DNA of 64,000 nucleotides from Mallotus nudiflorus (lineage: Eukaryota > Streptophyta > Magnoliopsida > Malpighiales > Euphorbiaceae). The notes beneath the pieces were generated by a model. The model searched no databases and was not told the origin of the DNA. It was given only the letters and a program-made list of their open reading frames with translations. The stretch covers positions 1,916,001-1,980,000 of the forward strand of contig CANTUR010000381.1 of assembly GCA_947683625.1 (NCBI GenBank), in the 5' to 3' direction. Both the position numbers and the translations under genes were made by a program. Below, one piece after another: positions 1 to 11,989 of this stretch (the stretch's first letter is position 1; the number at the start of each line of letters is the position of its first letter).

Positions 1-189
1 CTCACAAGACCTCTTCTAGAGCTCCAACCTTTCTTTCATTCAATGAAATGCACCAGAAATAATCATCAAAAATAGAATAAACTTGCAAAAAAGTAAAAAT
101 AATAACCAATAACAAAAATAAAAAATAATCTTAGTTAAGCCCCCAAGAAGCGCTCTTTTAATGGTCCATGAGCTAGACCATCAAATTGA

Positions 190-1560
190 TCATCCAGTTA
201 ATTCCTTCAAGTATGAAACTTGATGGAACTCCTCAAATGTGCTTCCATGGTATAGCTTTAACCTTTGCCCATCCACTTTGAACATGTCTCCTCTTGTGTT
301 GCTTAATGCCACAGCTCCATGAGGATATGAATGAGTCACTGTATACGGTCCTGTCCATCTACTTTTCAGCTTTCCAGGAAACAATCTGAGCTGTGAGTTG
401 AATAAAAAAACTTGATCACCTTCCTTAAACTCCTTAATTCTTACCTTGCATCATGCCATCTCTTAGTATGTTCTTTATAAATCCTTGAATTTTCATAAGT
501 AGCTTCCTTTATCTCTTTAAGTTCATTCAACTGTAACATTCTTCTCTCAGCTACCTTCCTGAAGTCAAAATTCAAGGCTTTCACTGCCCAGTAGGCCTTG
601 TGTTCAAGCTCAACAGGAAGATGACATGCCTTGCCATAAACAACCCTGAAGGGAGACATCCCAAGAGGTGTTTTGTAAGATGTTCCATATGCCCATAAGG
701 CATCATTAAGCTTCCTTGCCCATTCTTTCCTTAACTTACTTACTGTTCTCTCCAAAATCTTCTTTAAATCCCTATTACTCACCTCAACTTGGCCACTGGT
801 TTGCAGGTGATAAGGTGTAGCTACCCTGTGCTTCACACCATAGCGAGCTAATAAAGCTTCCATATACTTATTGCAGAAGTGTGTTCCCCCATCACTTATG
901 ATGACTCAAGGCATTCCAAATCAAGAGAATAGCTTCTTAAGAACTTGCAAACAACCCTTGCATCATTGACTGTGCATGCCTGAGCTTCCACCCACGTGGA
1001 AATATAATCCACACAAATAAGAATATACCTGTTACCATCTGACGCTAGAAATAGTCCCATGAAATCAATGCCCCAAACATAAAAAATTTTCACCTCTAAA
1101 ATTCCAGATTGGAGCATTTCATCCTTCTTTGAAATGTTTCCACTCCTTTGGCATGTGTCACAATGCATCATAAAATCTCTAGCATTTTGAAAGATTGACG
1201 ACCAATAGAATACTATTTCAAGAACCTTAGCAGCTATTCTTTGTGGTCTATAATGCCCACCATTGACCCTCCCATGACAGTGTTGTAAGATTTCTCCTAC
1301 TTCCTCATTTGTTACACATCTCCTCACCATGCCATCGTTGCATAGTTTCCACAAGAATGGCTCATCCCAAATGTAGAACTTAGCAGCATCACAAATTAAC
1401 TTTTTCTTTTGTTGAAGAGTGAACTCTTTTGGAATTTCACCCATTGGTAAAAAATTTGCTATATCAGAAAACCAAGGAGCACCCATAAATCCTATAGCAA
1501 AAAGCATTTCGTTAGGGAACATCTCTTTGATAGGCTCTTGCTTATCACTTTCCTCTTGTT
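190..1560 (-). pseudogene. Athila-type integrase (pol C-terminal part), broken
   Basis: This segment would encode the integrase that joins element cDNA to the host chromosome. An N-terminal zinc-binding region is visible (H-rich block near 1290, CDTC near 1150). The first catalytic Asp is in WGIDFMG (about 1060), the second in IISDGG (about 895) and the Glu in GQVEVSN (about 795), so the DDE set is present. A one-base frameshift near 915 and two TGA codons replace Arg codons just before the second Asp. After the core the frame reopens (863-441) and ends with a conserved GPY-like block, RWTGPYTV, at about 340. The last open piece stops near 190. It is a decayed copy. Confidence 0.85.
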
Positions 1561-1564
1561 CCAA

Positions 1565-2999
1565 CTCTAACCTTGAAAGATGATCAGCTACTACATTTTC
1601 AGCTCCTTTCTTGTCTCTAATATCAAACTCTTGCAACAGAAGTACCCATATCATGAGCCTTGGTTTCAAATCCTTTTTGTTTATTAAATACTTCAATGAT
1701 GCATGATATGTGTATACAATTGCCTTAGATCCAAAGTGGTACGATATAAACTTGTCAAAAGCAAATATAACAGCCAACATCTCCTTTTATGTAGTAGCAT
1801 AATTCAACTAAGTATCTGTCAATGTTCGACTCACATAATAGACCACATGCAACCTATTCTCCTTTCTTTGTCTAAGAACGACTCCTATTGCATGATCACT
1901 AGCGTCACACATCAGCTCGAATGGTAGGCTCCAATCTGGTGCCATCACTGTAGGAGCAGAAATAAGTGCTTGTTTTAACCTGTCAAAAGCCAATTTTCAA
2001 TCATCAATAAAATCAAAAGGTGAATCTTTTTCAAGTAACTTACAAAGGGGTTTTGAGATTTTTGAGAAATCCTTGATAAATCGCCTATAGAAGCCTGCAT
2101 GACCAAGAAAACTCCTAACTCCTTTAACATTTTTGGGGTACTACAGCTTCTTAATTGCCTCCACCTTTGCTTTATCAACCTGAATGCCTTGAGCTAAAAT
2201 TTTGTGTCCAAGTACAACACCTTCATCTACCATGAAATGGCACTTTTCCCAATTCAGCACCAAATTTGTTTCCTCACAATGTGCTAGAACTTGCTCTAAA
2301 TTGCTCAGACATCCTTCAAATGAGTTTTCATAGATAGAAAAATCATCCATGAAAACATCCATGATCTCCTCCACTAAATCTGCAAATATAGCCATCATAC
2401 ATCTCTGAAAAGTTGCAAGAGCATTACATAATCCAAATGGCATCCTCCTGTATGCAAATGTGCCATAAGGACATGTAAAGGTGGTCTTCTCTTGATCTTC
2501 TAGAGCTATTGCAATTTGATTATAGCCTGGATAACCATCCAAGAAGTAGTAAAAAGCATGTCCTGCTATCCTCTCCAACATTTGATCAATAAAGGGTAAT
2601 GGGAAATGGTCTTTCCTTGTGGATGAATTCAGTTTCTTATAATCAATGCACACACTGAATTGGGCTAACCCATGAACTATTAGAGATTGGATAAATAATT
2701 CCTGCATCAAGTAGTTTGACCACTTCTTTCTTCACCACCTCTTGCATATTCGGGTTGAGCCTCCTCTGCCTTTCAATGGTTGGCCTATGTCCATCCTCCA
2801 TCAAAATCTTATGCATGCAATAAGAGGGACTTATTCCTCTTATATCTAAAATCTGCCAACCGATTGCCTTTATTTTTCTCTTTAGTATGTTCACTAATAA
2901 ATCCTCTTGCTCCTTGCTAAGTTTAGAAGATATAATCACAGGTAAAGTTTGGTTGTCACCAAGAAAAGTGTACCTTAAGTATTGAGGTAACGGCTTCAA
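1565..2999 (-). pseudogene. Athila-type reverse transcriptase and RNase H, broken
   Basis: This is the reverse transcriptase and RNase H part of pol, which copies element RNA into DNA. RT spans roughly 2999-2141. It shows the KLN block near the start of the second open piece, MPFGLCNALATFQ (about 2425) and the catalytic FMDDFS motif (about 2345), which is intact. RNase H follows with FELMCDASDHA (about 1905) and ends with VADHLSRL (about 1570). At least three frame breaks split it (near 2650, 2150 and 1800). A Y-H-A where a D-H-A is expected near 1700 suggests that an RNase H catalytic residue is lost. The order continues directly into integrase. Confidence 0.85.
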
Positions 3000-3161
3000 G
3001 TCTAGTTTTTATGGTTTTATGATTAAGGGTGGTGTGGGTTCAATGTTTGGTAGTTGTATGTGTGGTTGGTGTAGGTATTTGAGAGTCACTTCTTCTTGAG
3101 CATATTGTACCTGTAAGCACTTCTCAATATTCTCAACTTCTAAAGGCTGTGCCAACCTCTG

Positions 3162-3930
3162 TCATTGGACTTCATTCACACATTCATCAATGACTTCAAC
3201 TCGCATGCAAAAATCTTCATCATAGGGATATTTCATAGTTTCATAGATATTAAACTTACAGCTCTCATCCCCCACTCTTAATATAAGAGTTCCATCATAG
3301 ACGTCAATTATTGCTTTGGCAGTGTAAAGGAATGGCATACCAAGGATTAGTGGAACCTCCCCATCTTCTTCAAAGTCAAGGACTACAAAATCCACTGGAA
3401 AAATAAATTTTCCAGCCCTTACTAACACATCCTCCACTATCCCTTCTAGTTCCTTCACTGTCCTATTTGCAAGTTGCAATCGAATGCTTGTAGGTTTTGC
3501 TTCTCCTAATTGTAATTTCCTATAAATAGACAAAGGCATAAGATTAATTGAAGCTCCAGAATCATATAAAGCTCTTTGAAAATTTAAATTTCCCATAGAA
3601 AAAGGAATAGTGAGACTCTTTGGATGCTTCCTTTTTAAAGGAAGTTTCTTCGAGATGATAATGCTACACTCTTTTGTGAGTGTGATGGTCTCACATTCTT
3701 GCAGCTTCTTTTTATTGGAAATCAGTTCCTTGAGAAATTTAGCATGCTTAGGCATTTGCGAAAGACATTCCACCAGAGCCATGTTGATACGGAGTGCTTT
3801 AAACCTCTTTAAAAATTTAGCAAATTATTGATCATGCTCCTGTTTCTTCAATCTTTAAGGGTATGGAGCTGGAGGTTTGTAAGGTTTCACTAGTGATGGT
3901 GTAGGTTTCTCTACTACTCATTCCTCATTG
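3162..3930 (-). pseudogene. Athila-type aspartic protease region
   Basis: This segment would process the element polyprotein. The retropepsin active site reads DSGASINLMP (about 3555), and the conserved flap and hydrophobic-Gly block PLILGMPFL lies near 3335. The stretch upstream (about 3930-3783) carries the linker normally found between gag and protease in Athila elements, with several stop codons. The 206-codon piece 3782-3162 is open, so the protease domain itself is better preserved than its surroundings. Confidence 0.8.
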
Positions 3931-4163
3931 TTGTTATCACCTTGCAGTTTCTCCTCTATTTGCACTTCAACCCATTCATCCTCTTGCTATTTCTCCTCTT
4001 CCTTCTTCTTTTCCTGCTCATATTCTATTATTGCTTTTGGGATTTAGATCTCTGTTCCACTTCCCAAGGTGATAGCCTTCAACTGTTCTTTTGGATTCTT
4101 CTTAATGTTGCTTGGCAAAGAACGTTGATTCCTCATTGACAAAGAATTTGCCAACTGTCCCAT

Positions 4164-5423
4164 TTACACCTCTAAATTATGAATAGAGGAAGAGTGGTTC
4201 TTGAACATCAGTTGAGTGTCTTGATACATTTGCTCAAATATGCCTTCCAACCTCTTTGTAGCTTCATCTTGTTGATTCATTTTTTTGGACATCACATCCA
4301 TGAACTTCTCCAACCTGCTCTCTAAAGAACTCCCAAAAGATGAATTTTTTTCTTGGTGGTAATTTGGTTGCTGGTGTTGCACATTATGCCCTATAAAACC
4401 AAGTGGTCCTTGTGGCCTCCACTAGTTGTTCCCTTGATTGCTCTAAGAGAAATTAGGATGATTTCTCCAACTTGGATTATAGGTGTTGCCATGCACTTGG
4501 TTCTGCTGTCCTTTAAAGTTGTTCACAAATTTTACATTCTCTAAGGACAAGCTTTGCATCATCTGACACTCTATAGTTGGATGACTACCCTGACATAATT
4601 CACAAGAGGAAGACAAGTTAGATATTACATTGATATTCATTTTATCCATTCTTTTAGATAAAGCATCCATCTTTGCATTTAACATCGTCAAACTGTCAAC
4701 TTCAATTGCTCCCCCTCTCTTTGGAATAGCTCTCTCACTAGACCAGAGGCTTTAGGTATTAGCCATTTCTTCAAAAAGCTCCAAGGCATCTTCTAGTGTC
4801 TTAGACATGATAGTTCCTCCTGTTGATGCATCTATGTTTGCTCTCACTGTGGGATTGACACCCTTGTAAAAAGACTGTGCCAAATCCCACAAAGGAATCT
4901 GTTATGGTGGACATTGTCGTTAAAGATCCTTGAATCTATCCCAGCACTCATAAAAATTTTCATCATCTCTTTGATAGAAAGAGTTGATTTCATTTCTGAT
5001 TTTGAGTACTTTAACTGGTGGAAAGTACTTATTGAAAAAGGTTGTATAAAGCTCCTGCCATGTGTTTATGGAGTTAGGCGCCAAGCTAGTGAACCATCTT
5101 TTTGCTCTATCCATCAATGAAAATGGAAAAAGGATGAGCCTGAGTGCTTATGGTTGTACTCCATTCATCTTGAAGGTCGAACAATACTCCAAAAATCTTG
5201 TCATGTGACTAATTGGATCCTCATGTGCTAAGCCACTAAACTGTGAGTTTTGAATCATTTGGATCATGGTGGGTTTGATTTCAAAGTTGTTTATACCCAC
5301 CACCGGCCTCACAATCGGAGTTTGATCACTTTGGACATTGGGACTCACAAAGTCCCTCATAGTTCTGTGGGCAACGTGCCCATTTTGGCCATCTTGCTCA
5401 TTGTGTGCTTCCCCTCCGTTCAT
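4164..5423 (-). pseudogene. Athila-type gag, broken into four pieces
   Basis: This is the structural capsid protein of the element. The start chosen is the first Met of the open piece at 5423, which is followed by the typical Athila N-terminal block containing NNFEIKPTMIQM (about 5285). A second piece (5117-4920) carries the capsid motif AKRWFTSLAPNSI and YFPPVK. A third (4691-4443) holds the zinc knuckle CELCQGSHPTIEC, and a fourth (4382-4164) is a charged helical segment that probably forms a coiled coil. The pieces are separated by stops and frameshifts. Confidence 0.8.
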
Positions 5424-5633
5424 CCTATCTCTATCCTGTCTTCTCCTTCTGTGAATAGTTTTCTCAATCTCTAAATCAAGTGGTATTAACTAGACTCCTT
5501 ATCTACTTGCACCACACGTTGTGTGCATGCAATAACAAGAGTTCTTATAAAACCAAAAAATAACAAAAACAAAAGTAAAAAAATAATGTCTAAATCAAAC
5601 AACACAAAATTCTTAACAATATCAATTTGGCAA

Positions 5634-5651
5634 TCCCCAGCAACGGTGCTA
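5634..5651 (-). other. Primer-binding site, tRNA-Asp-like
   Basis: On the minus strand this reads TAGCACCGTTGCTGGGGA, a close variant of the tRNA-Asp-complementary PBS known for Athila elements (two to three transitions away). It begins six bases after the CATCA end of the LTR at 5658, as expected for the first-strand primer site. Confidence 0.75.
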
Positions 5652-5657
5652 AAAACT

Positions 5658-7053
5658 TGATGGGTTTCCATAAGTATACGGATTCTTACAAGTAGTAATT
5701 AAATATCGATCCCACAGAGATTGCAGATTGACTACAATGATACTAGTTATGTTTGTTTGTTTAAACAACGAAAAAGGGTATTTTGAATTAAACTAAAACA
5801 AAACACAAAAATCACAATGAAATAACAATCACTTTAGAGAGCTAGGGTTCTTATTACTAATTCAACCTTTATTTAAGATAAATTAATTTCTAAGCCATAC
5901 CTAACCTTAATCCAATTTGAGGGTTTCTCAAGAATCATAGGCTTTCCTCCTAAGACAACCCAATGATTAACCAAGTAAATTGACGTTCTTAGATTTAAAG
6001 CTCTCACCTATTAAGTGTTCGGTTAACCCAATTTAAGCACCAACCCTTAATTAATATTAGTTGCTTAAGTGTTTCTCAACTAAGAAAGCATCTAACAGGT
6101 TATTGTTTAAATCCAAAACAACTATCTCTTGATCAAGTTTTATTGTGTATATTCAATCAAAGGGTGATCAATCCTAAAAAGAAATTAAGTTCAACAACAA
6201 CCAAAGGATCTAGATTAATGGCTTAGGTTTAATTGTGATTAGCCTATGGTTGAATTGTAACAAAAACCCTAACTATGAATTTAGATACTCATGTTAATTG
6301 TAAGAGACAAAGAAAAAGAATAAAAGAAAATAGACATCATCATTAAATTAAAATTAAGAATGAATAAACACAATTGAATAGAAGAAACCATGTTCAATAG
6401 GAAGCTTGATGTTCTTCAATTCTTATTCTAAAATCTCCAAACTGACATAAATAAGAAAAATCCTTGTTTTCTTAAAACTGCTCTCAAAAAATAAAATCTG
6501 TATATCCAAAAAGTGATGAATAATAATCTCCTAAAAGTGAAGAATAATCATCCCCTAAAAGTGATTAATAATCTTTTAAAAGTGATTAATAATCCTCCCC
6601 CCTTTGTTTCTGGTGGCTACCCTCTTATAAAACCCTAATTACTAGCCTTAAGGTTATAGCCATGTGAAATCTCCATCTTGTCCCTCATAAGTCAGCAATT
6701 AAATTTGACATCGAATTTTCCAATCACCATGTCGCACGGCCGTGTACAAAATGCGCATGGCCGTGCACATCACTTTTTCAGCATTTCAGCATATTGACCT
6801 CCATTGCTTTTTAGGCTCACTTCAAGTGCTCATGGCTCCCATGTAACCTTCCTCTATTATTCTTTGACTTCCCTTAATACGTAAAAATCAACCAAAAATA
6901 AACCAACTAATACGTAAAAATAAATAAACATACAAGACATGCAGTAAGTACTCAACTAAATAAAAACTGAATAAAAGAAACACAAACTTAATTGAAATTG
7001 AATTTTTCCTAACATAAAGACTACTTAATGAAATGCAATTTTCACTCTCATCA
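5658..7053 (-). repeat. 5' LTR of the Athila-type element
   Basis: On the minus strand the LTR starts TGATGAGAGTG (7053) and ends ACCCATCA (5658), giving a TG...CA frame with a short TGATG/CATCA inverted repeat and 1,396 bases. It is followed by the PBS. A TATA-like TTATAAG on the minus strand (about 6629) and GC-rich palindromes upstream of it (6735-6768) mark the probable U3 promoter. The rest is AT-rich with no ORF. Confidence 0.8.
6624..6768 (-). promoter_or_regulatory. Probable LTR promoter with GC-rich palindromes
   Basis: On the minus strand a TATA-like TTTTATAAG lies near 6629. About 105-145 bases upstream of it are the palindrome CACGGCCGTG (6735-6744) and the related GCATGGCCGTGC (6754-6765), which stand out in an otherwise AT-rich LTR. 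Promoter function is inferred from position only. Confidence 0.45.
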
Positions 7054-7099
7054 GAATGCTATGCATTAAGAAATTCCAGCACATGCCCCTCAACCATGA

Positions 7100-8060
7100 A
7101 CTCTTGAATGTTATTGTGTCATTATAAGACCCTCAAGAGCATATATTCAGATTCAACAGCATAGAACTATGGTCGTTATATAAAGAATTTAGTGTCATAG
7201 CAGGGCCTAAAGAAGTAATTTTCACTTACCAGGACATCAAATACCTAGGGATCAAGGTCACTTTCCTTGACTTAAGCTCAAAAAAGCTTGATGAATTAGT
7301 CACTGAGTGCAAGTGACTGATTCCTATGCAACTCCTAGCTGCCTACACTAACAAGAAGACTGATACACTGATTTGGGCACGTCTCCTTATGTGTTACCTT
7401 TATGCAATACTTCACCATCTTGAATGATGGGCTAGGAGATTACAGGATACTCCAGGTCATAAAAGGAATAGAATATGGAATGACTCCCTTCCCATTGATC
7501 CTAGCAGAAACCATTCAAGGTTTAAATGACCTCAAAAAAGGGAAAAGTCCAAACTTCACTAGAAGTCCTCTGTTACTTCAAATATTTCTGCAACAAAAGT
7601 TGAGTCTACTCGACAAACCTACAGGCAACTGGATGAGATACCAACCTAGGAATCACTTGGAAAGACACATTAAGGATGTTCATAGATGCTCAGCCCACAT
7701 CACAGCCTAGGAATGGTTCAAATGCATGAAGGACACACTAGAATATCAAATAAGATGGATGTGCCCATGGTGGAATCTAGGACATATGACTCTTTGCACG
7801 TACATCAGCTACATACCAATCTTAAGATTCAGGTCATGTACCCACTACTAACCAACACTAGTGAAGAGATAGTTTGGTAAGAAGCAATATGTACCTTCTG
7901 AGCTTGCAGATTTCTCTAGCGGTAGGATACAACAAAGGTTTATGGATCACTTTAGAGCAACATAGAGGAGGAGAATCATCCATCAATTTATTGCTAGTAC
8001 CAGAGATGGTGTTACAGATAAAGCATATAAGCAGTGGATGATCCAAAGATAGAAACACCT
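7100..8060 (+). pseudogene. DUF7745-like extra ORF of the Tat element
   Basis: A decayed reading frame lies upstream of RT. The clearest part (7402-7710) contains FPLILAETIQGL and RSPLLLQIFLQQKL, followed in other frames by a W-P-W-W block (about 7770) and a C-terminal AYKQWM (about 8030). From memory this layout matches the DUF7745 family, found in many plants next to or inside Tat-type retroelements. Its function is unknown. A frameshift near 7400 and several stops show it is not functional here. An earlier open part (7150-7390) includes KEFSVIAGPKEVIFTYQDI. The assignment needs a profile search. Confidence 0.5.
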
Positions 8061-8229
8061 CTCAAGTCATTGATCCAAAGAAAGTTTGCTTATTTAGTTT
8101 CTTTTTCTTTATTTGAAAATGATGATGTAATGAACTCTAAAGTTAACGCAATGAAATTAGATTTTGCTTAGTTTTTTTATGCCTTTCCTGATGGAATTTT
8201 GCATTGTATTGATCAAAACATTAGCATAT

Positions 8230-10200
8230 TTGACATTCATTCCATATGAACTGAATCATTTAATATTGGCATGGAATATGAACCACGCATTCTGCATATT
8301 TTGAAAGATGTTACCCTTAAAGAGAGGAGAGAAATTGAAAAAATATTAATAAAATATTCAAAAGTATTTTCTTGAACATATAACGATATGCCTAGTATTG
8401 ATAGAGACATTGCTCAACACTTTATTCTTACCAAAGAATGGTGCAAACCAGTAAAGCAGAAGATGAGAAGACTCATACCAAAATAGGCCCAACTAGTGAA
8501 AAAGGACATCGAGAAATAAATTAAAGCAAAATTCCTAAAGGTATTAAACTATCCAAAATGGTTAGAAAATATGGTGCTAGTATCAAATAAAGATGGAAGG
8601 GTTAGAATCTGCATCGAATACAAAAATCTGAACAAGGCCTGCCTGAAGGATGATTTCAGACTACCCCATATAGACATACTAGTTGACAAATTCTTTGGGT
8701 ACAATCAAATCCTAATGGCCATTATTAACAAAGCAAAGATAGTTTTCATAACATAATGGGGTACTTATTGCTATAAAGTAATGCCTTTTGGACTAAAAAA
8801 TGTAGGGGCAACCTACTAGAGAATGGCGACTGTAATGTTCCATGACATGATACATAAAGAAGTGGAGGTATACGACGATGACATGATGGTCAAATCAAGA
8901 ACTAGGGAAGAACACCCCTCTGATCTTAAAAAGTTCCTCAAAAGGGTCAAAAAGTACGATCTCAAGCTAACTTCGAAGAAATGCATATTCGGGGTCACTT
9001 CAGGAAAGATGTTGGGGTATGTTGTCAGTCAGAACGGGATTAAAATGGATCCAAACAAAGCAAAAGCCATCAGAGAGATGCTAGTGTCAAAAATAGAGAA
9101 AGAAATTAGAGGGTTTCTAGGGAAACTACAGTTCATTAGCAGACTCATTGCTAAGTTAACAACAGTATATGAACCAATCTTCAAGCTACTAAAAAAAGAT
9201 TAGCCAATTGAATGGAATGAACAGTGTCAACTAGAATTTAACAAGATCAAAAGCTAGTTAACCAAACCACCAGTCGTAAGACCACCAAAACCATAGATAC
9301 CTCCAACCCTATATCTAGCTATCGAAGGGAATGCAATCGGTGCAATGTTAGCCTAAGAGGGAGAAATGAAAGCAAAACACGCAGTCTACTACTTGATTAA
9401 GAAGATGTTGCCATATAAAGAGAAGTATAGCCAAGTCAAATAAATATGCCTGGCAATGGTATAGGCAATAAAGAAACTCAAACACTACTTTCAATCCTAC
9501 AAAATTTAGGCCGTGTCTAAAATGGACCTGATGAAGTACCTCTATAAAGCTCCCTCTCTAGTGGGGAAACTTGCTAAGTGGCTTGTACTATTAATAGAAT
9601 TCGACATGCAATATTTGACTAAAAAGGTAGTAAAAGGGAGGGCAGTGGCTGAATTTCTAGCTCTCAACCCTCAGAAGAAATCCAACTGGAATTCTTAGAT
9701 AACCTCAGCTCAGCCATTGAAATCCAAGGATGGCACAAGTATTTTGATGGATCAGTCAATCAGTTTGGCACAGGAGTCAGTGTAATGCTACAATCTCCAG
9801 AAGGTGAAGTAGTACCAATCGCTAAAAAGCTCGAGTTATGAGCCATAAATAATGAAGAAAAATATGAGGTATGCATACTCAGAACAGAAGCACTGATAAC
9901 CCTAGATGTCATAGAAGTTAAAATCTTTGGAGATTCTATGCTAGTAATCAATTATGCCTTAAAAGAGTGAGAACTGAAAGAGTAGCACTTAAAGCCTTAT
10001 CTGGACCACTTGAGGCTACTCACCATGTCCTTCTGAAAATGCAGATTCATTCATCTCCCCAGGAACCACAATCAGATGGCAAATGCACTTGCTTCCCTAG
10101 CATTATTATGGGAAGGACCATCCAAAATGCCTATTAAGCCTCTAATTCTACTTAGATTGGGACAACCTTGTCATAAAACCTGTAGAATAGTAAAGATAAA
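8230..10200 (+). pseudogene. Tat-type RT, RNase H and second RNase H, broken
   Basis: RT begins with the acidic leader ending at VKQKMRR (about 8465), then has KDGRVRICIEYKNLNK (8580-8630), MPFGLKN (about 8785) and the catalytic block VYDDDMMVKS (about 8870), followed by GKMLGYVVSQNGIKMDP. About 15 residues expected between VDK and GYNQ near 8695 are missing. A classical RNase H remnant follows (9200-9700). A second RNase H of the archaeal type lies at about 9725-10110, with D of YFDGS, E of NNEEKYE and D of GDSMLVI, which is the Tat hallmark. Stops (TAG or TAA) occur mostly where Gln or Trp is expected. Confidence 0.8.
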
Positions 10201-10369
10201 AGCAGCTAAAAAGCCCTAGTTCTAACATCCATAGATATATAAAGGAACAAGCCTATCCTGATCGAATAAATGAAAGAGAAAAAGTAGTCATTCAACGACT
10301 AGCATCAAAATTCATATCGCACCAGGGTGTGTTATATGGAAGAGCCTCATATGGTTTACAACTCTGATG

Positions 10370-11459
10370 TCTAGATGAAACTGAGGCTGCAAGAGCAATA
10401 GAAGAAGTACATGAGGGTGTTTGTGGTCCGTACATGAATGGAGCAATCCTGGCTAAAAAGCTAATCAAATAAGCAATCTTCTGGATGACAATAATGGTAG
10501 ACTACATCAAATTTATAAGGAAATGCCATAAGTGTTAAATCCATAGGAATGTTAGTCACCTTCCCTTAACAAAATGACACTACATCTCCTCTCCATTGCC
10601 CTTCTCAGTATGGGGACTAGACATAATTGGGGAAATCTACCCGACAGCCTCAAATAGAAATAGATTCATCCTAGTGGCAATGGACTACTTTACAAAATGG
10701 GTTGAAGTAGAATCATTCGCAATGATAGGATCCAAGCAAGTGGCTAAGTTCATCAAAAGAAACTTGTTCTGTCAATATGGGATCTTCTATCACATCATCT
10801 CTGACAACGGTGTCTAATTCCAAAGGGAACTTAGAGAGCTACTTAGGAGTTATAAGACGGAACATCACAGATCTTCTCCTTACCAACCACAAGCTAATGG
10901 GGCCATTAAAGCTACAAATAAGAATATAAAAAATATTTTATTAAAGATTACTCAGACTTACCAAAATTGGGCAGATAGATTGCCACATGCCTTATGAAGG
11001 CACCAAACAACAATCAAAACTTCAACAGGAGTAACTCATTTCTCATTAGTGTACGGATCAGAAGCAGTTCTTCCAATCAAAATAAAGATCAAGTCTCTTT
11101 GAGTAGCAATTGAATATAAATTACCAAAAGTACAGTGGGCTCAACAAAGGCACAACAATCTCACTCTCTCAGACAACCGAAGGATTAAAGCTCTATACCA
11201 CACACAATTGTATCAGGCTAGACTAGCCAAGACCTTCAATAGAAGAGTAAAACATAAGAGTATGAAAGCAGGAGACTGGGTGCTAAAGCAGACAAGACAG
11301 AACATTTTGAATCCTAGAGCAAACTTCAAACCGAATTGGAAAGGCCCATACATGGTCAAACATGTCCTATCAAAAAGGGTAGTTAAGCTGATGGATTCTG
11401 AAGGCAATGAATTCTCTGAACCTATCAACACAGATCACTTGAAGAAGTACTATGTCTAA
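10370..11459 (+). pseudogene. Tat-type integrase, catalytic Glu replaced
   Basis: The zinc region (H near 10410, CHKC near 10530) precedes the core. The catalytic residues expected are D in WGLDIIG (about 10615), D in IISDNG (about 10805) and E in the N-G-A-x-E-A block. Here that block reads NGAIKATNK (about 10905), so the Glu is now Lys, a G-to-A change. Downstream YGSEAVLP (about 11060) and the C-terminal GPYMVKHV (about 11350) are recognisable. The frame ends cleanly at 11459 with the usual short tail. Several stops in the core make it inactive. Confidence 0.8.
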
Positions 11460-11474
11460 GGTATAAAAAAAATC

Positions 11475-11970
11475 ATCCCACTAAGTTGAAAACCTAAAAA
11501 TGGTAGCTCAAGAAAAAGTTAGGGACTTCCCGCTGAGTTGAAAACCTAAAAATGGCAGCTCAGGAAAAAATTAGGGAAAGAGAGAAAATACTTAACTAGA
11601 AAACTTGAGAAGGTTAGTTAAAGACAGGGGTAACCTCAAGTTTGAAATTTGTACAAATGCCCCTGTGCTTTTCTTAAATGATTACAATGAAATAAGAATG
11701 ATTGCTAATTTATGCAAAATGTCTTTGAAAAGTGCAACACATTTTATCATCATGAATTGCATCAAACTTGCCCTGCATCTTCTTTCTTTACATGACCATA
11801 GTTCTTACTATCCTCTCTAAGCTCACTTTTTAAGATTAGCCACTATCGTATAGCAAAAAAGAAAAGCCTAGCTAGGTGTGAAAAGCTCCAAAAGGTGACA
11901 CCCTAGGCAATAAAAAAGGGAAGAAAAAGAAAACCCAGCTAAGTGCGAAAAGCTCCAAAAGGAGATGCTT
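11475..11970 (+). repeat. Post-integrase short direct repeats
   Basis: Two copies of about 48 bases sharing the word GTTGAAAACCTAAAAATGG lie at 11484-11575. Two copies of a block with GAAAAGCTCCAAAAGG lie at about 11878 and 11948. Such repeats just after the integrase stop are common in Tat-type elements. No ORF spans the region. Confidence 0.6.
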
Positions 11971-11989
11971 TAAGCTAAAAAAAAAGGAA

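Larger units (their letters stand above)
1..7053 (-). mobile_element. Athila-type Ty3/gypsy retrotransposon, 3' end outside window
   Basis: Read on the minus strand the order is LTR (7053-5658), PBS (5651-5634), gag, protease, RT, RNase H and integrase, which is the Ty3/gypsy order. The Athila call rests on the gag sequence style, a CX2CX3HX4C knuckle near 4600, a tRNA-Asp-like PBS and the F-M-D-D-F RT motif. The reading frames are broken by stops and small frameshifts, so this copy is not autonomous. The 3' LTR lies left of position 1. The outer end at 7053 abuts a plus-strand Tat element, so this copy appears to have inserted into that element. An env-like ORF, present in some Athila elements, cannot be judged from the 190 bases left of the integrase. 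Confidence 0.85.

Noticed and set aside
3610..4544. Plus-strand open frames opposite the Athila gag-protease
   Set aside because: They are antisense shadows of the gag and protease frames.
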